Assembly: GCA_026984715.1 (NCBI GenBank) | Contig: JALSRO010000440.1 | Coordinates: 1-7,329 of the forward strand | Direction of reading: 5' to 3' | DNA length: 7,329 nt | Source of the DNA: Chromatiales bacterium | Lineage (GTDB): Bacteria > Pseudomonadota > Gammaproteobacteria > Thiohalospirales > Thiohalospiraceae | In this document: in pieces, positions 6,683-7,329 of the stretch | How positions within the stretch are numbered: position 1 is the stretch's first letter | Layout of the letters: each line of letters begins with the position of its first letter | Made by a program: the position numbers and the translations under genes | The notes under the pieces: model-generated | Told to the model about the DNA's origin: nothing | What the model saw: only the letters and a program-made list of their open reading frames with translations | Databases searched by the model: none

Positions 6683-6703
6683 AAAAAAGACTGGTTCCGG
6701 TCT
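6683..6703 (-). terminator. Possible weak terminator or attenuator hairpin upstream of the lipoprotein gene
   Basis: In transcript sense AGAC-CGGAACCA-GTCT is followed directly by a run of six T (6683-6688, one shared with the stem). The stem is short with a C/A mismatch, so stability is doubtful. It would end read-through from the protease gene, or attenuate transcription if the promoter at 6752-6780 is real. Confidence 0.3.
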
Positions 6704-6751
6704 CCACGCCCGTGACTCCAGGGTGGCGGCACCCTTCAAAACCGGCCACAC

Positions 6752-6780
6752 ATGGTATTGAAAAATCAGATCTATTTCAA
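6752..6780 (-). promoter_or_regulatory. Candidate promoter of the repeat lipoprotein gene
   Basis: TTGAAA (6775-6780) and TACCAT (6752-6757) in transcript sense are separated by exactly 17 bp. The -35 is good, the -10 only moderate (four of six). It lies in the 202-bp gap after the protease gene, which otherwise holds the weak hairpin above and a small GGGTG/CACCC stem at 6721-6734. The predicted leader is about 100 nt. Confidence 0.35.
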
Positions 6781-6850
6781 TGGGAACCCGCTGCAACCTT
6801 GTGGAGATTGTACCACAGGGGTGCCGTAACATGGCGTCGGAGCCGTTGTT

Positions 6851-7329
6851 TCACCGCAACAGCAGGAACAGTGCACCGTTCCCGCGCTGGATGTTGAGCA
6901 GCAGGGACTCCCGCTTGCCGACTGCCCGCCGGAGCTGTTTCAGGTTGCTGACCGGGTGACGGTTGGCGGAGAGGATCACGTCACCACGGCGTAGCCCGGC
7001 GCGCCAGGCGCGGCTCCCCGGTGCGACTTCCACCACGACCACTCCCTGTACCCGCCCGTAGAGGGGTGAGTTTTCTCCGATGTTACCGAGTACTGATCCG
7101 GCCAGATAGGGGTGTATTCTCTCCCCTTTCTGCTGGGCACGCTGCGGCTCACCGATCACGGCATGGATGAGTCGCGGCTTGCCGTCCCGCACTATCTTCA
7201 GTTCGACACGGCTTCCCACCCGCATCAGGCCGATCATGTTGCGCACATCGGCGCTGTCGTCGACCTTCTTGCCGTTTACCGAGACGATGATGTCTCCGGC
7301 CCGTAGTCCGGCATGTTCCGCTGCAGAGC
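6851..7329 (-). CDS. degQ: DegP/DegQ-family periplasmic serine endoprotease, 5' end outside the window
   Basis: C-terminal part of an HtrA/Do-family periplasmic protease-chaperone that degrades or refolds damaged envelope proteins. The 158 visible residues cover most of PDZ1 (HAGLRAGDIIVSVNGKKV, then RVGSRVELKIVRDGKP) and all of PDZ2 (VAPGSRAWRAGLRRGDVILSANRHPV, ending NIQRGNGALFLLLR). The ending closely resembles the E. coli DegQ end (IVRGNESIYLLMR), and two PDZ domains fit DegP/DegQ rather than DegS, which has one. The signal peptide and the His-Asp-Ser protease domain lie beyond 7329, so activity cannot be confirmed. DegQ versus DegP/MucD cannot be settled from this part; the symbol is the best guess. 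PDZ2 is rich in Arg. No strong terminator follows the stop at 6851, so read-through towards the lipoprotein gene is possible. Confidence 0.9.
   Translation of the reverse strand, partial: SAAEHAGLRAGDIIVSVNGKKVDDSADVRNMIGLMRVGSRVELKIVRDGKPRLIHAVIGEPQRAQQKGERIHPYLAGSVLGNIGENSPLYGRVQGVVVVEVAPGSRAWRAGLRRGDVILSANRHPVSNLKQLRRAVGKRESLLLNIQRGNGALFLLLR

Noticed and set aside
6169..6715. Plus-strand open frames of 164-166 codons, Gly/His-rich or Ala/Ser-rich
   Set aside because: They mirror the repetitive lipoprotein gene on the minus strand, which has a signal peptide, ribosome binding site and terminator.
6799..6822. TGTGG/CCACA hairpin after the protease gene as a terminator
   Set aside because: The stem is short with a mismatch on the transcript side and no T-run follows directly.
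1..7329. CRISPR repeat-spacer array
   Set aside because: I looked for a roughly 28-29-nt palindromic type I-E repeat recurring about every 61 bp in intergenic regions and found none. The only regular repeat is the protein-coding EGAK array.

Overview
The window is GC-rich apart from short AT-rich intergenic stretches, and every gene I can support lies on the minus strand. The mix of a DegP/DegQ-type periplasmic protease, a SirB2-family membrane protein and a type I-E CRISPR-Cas operon suggests a gammaproteobacterium, perhaps a free-living or symbiotic sulfur-oxidising or purple-sulfur-type lineage. This placement is inference from protein families and base composition; no rRNA or marker gene is present.

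Read in the direction of transcription (high to low coordinates), the window opens with the 3' end of a DegP/DegQ-like serine protease gene (6851-7329; only the PDZ region is visible). Next is a small predicted lipoprotein or exported protein (6193-6648) made of 11-residue Ala/Lys/Glu repeats and ending in two Asn-Pro-Cys motifs and a His-Glu-His tail, closed by a clear intrinsic terminator (6131-6161). About 245 bp with no recognisable gene follow, then a good sigma70-type promoter (5857-5884) and a four-helix SirB2-family membrane protein (5390-5776).

The rest is the upstream part of a type I-E (Cascade) CRISPR-Cas operon: cas3 (2512-5109), cse1/casA (993-2501), cse2/casB (463-996) and a 3'-truncated cas6e/casE (1-466). 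The genes are tightly packed: 10 nt between cas3 and cse1, and ATGA start/stop overlaps at cse1/cse2 and cse2/cas6e. Cas3 would nick and degrade target DNA, Cse1 reads the PAM and recruits Cas3, Cse2 stabilises the complex on the target, and Cas6e cuts the pre-crRNA. The Cas7 and Cas5 subunits, the Cas1/Cas2 adaptation pair and the repeat array are not in the window; they probably lie beyond coordinate 1. Unlike the E. coli operon, cas6e follows cse2 directly instead of coming after cas7 and cas5.

The roughly 280 bp between sirB2 and cas3 hold a candidate cas promoter (5315-5344) bracketed by a perfect 9-bp inverted repeat, and a leader with a 9-bp direct repeat. The cas3 start is uncertain because no in-frame ATG exists near the expected N-terminus; a GTG with a strong Shine-Dalgarno sequence is preferred. 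I found no CRISPR array, transposase, tRNA or clearly new defence system here. The least explained items are the repeat lipoprotein, the orphan segment 5885-6130 and the architecture of the cas leader.
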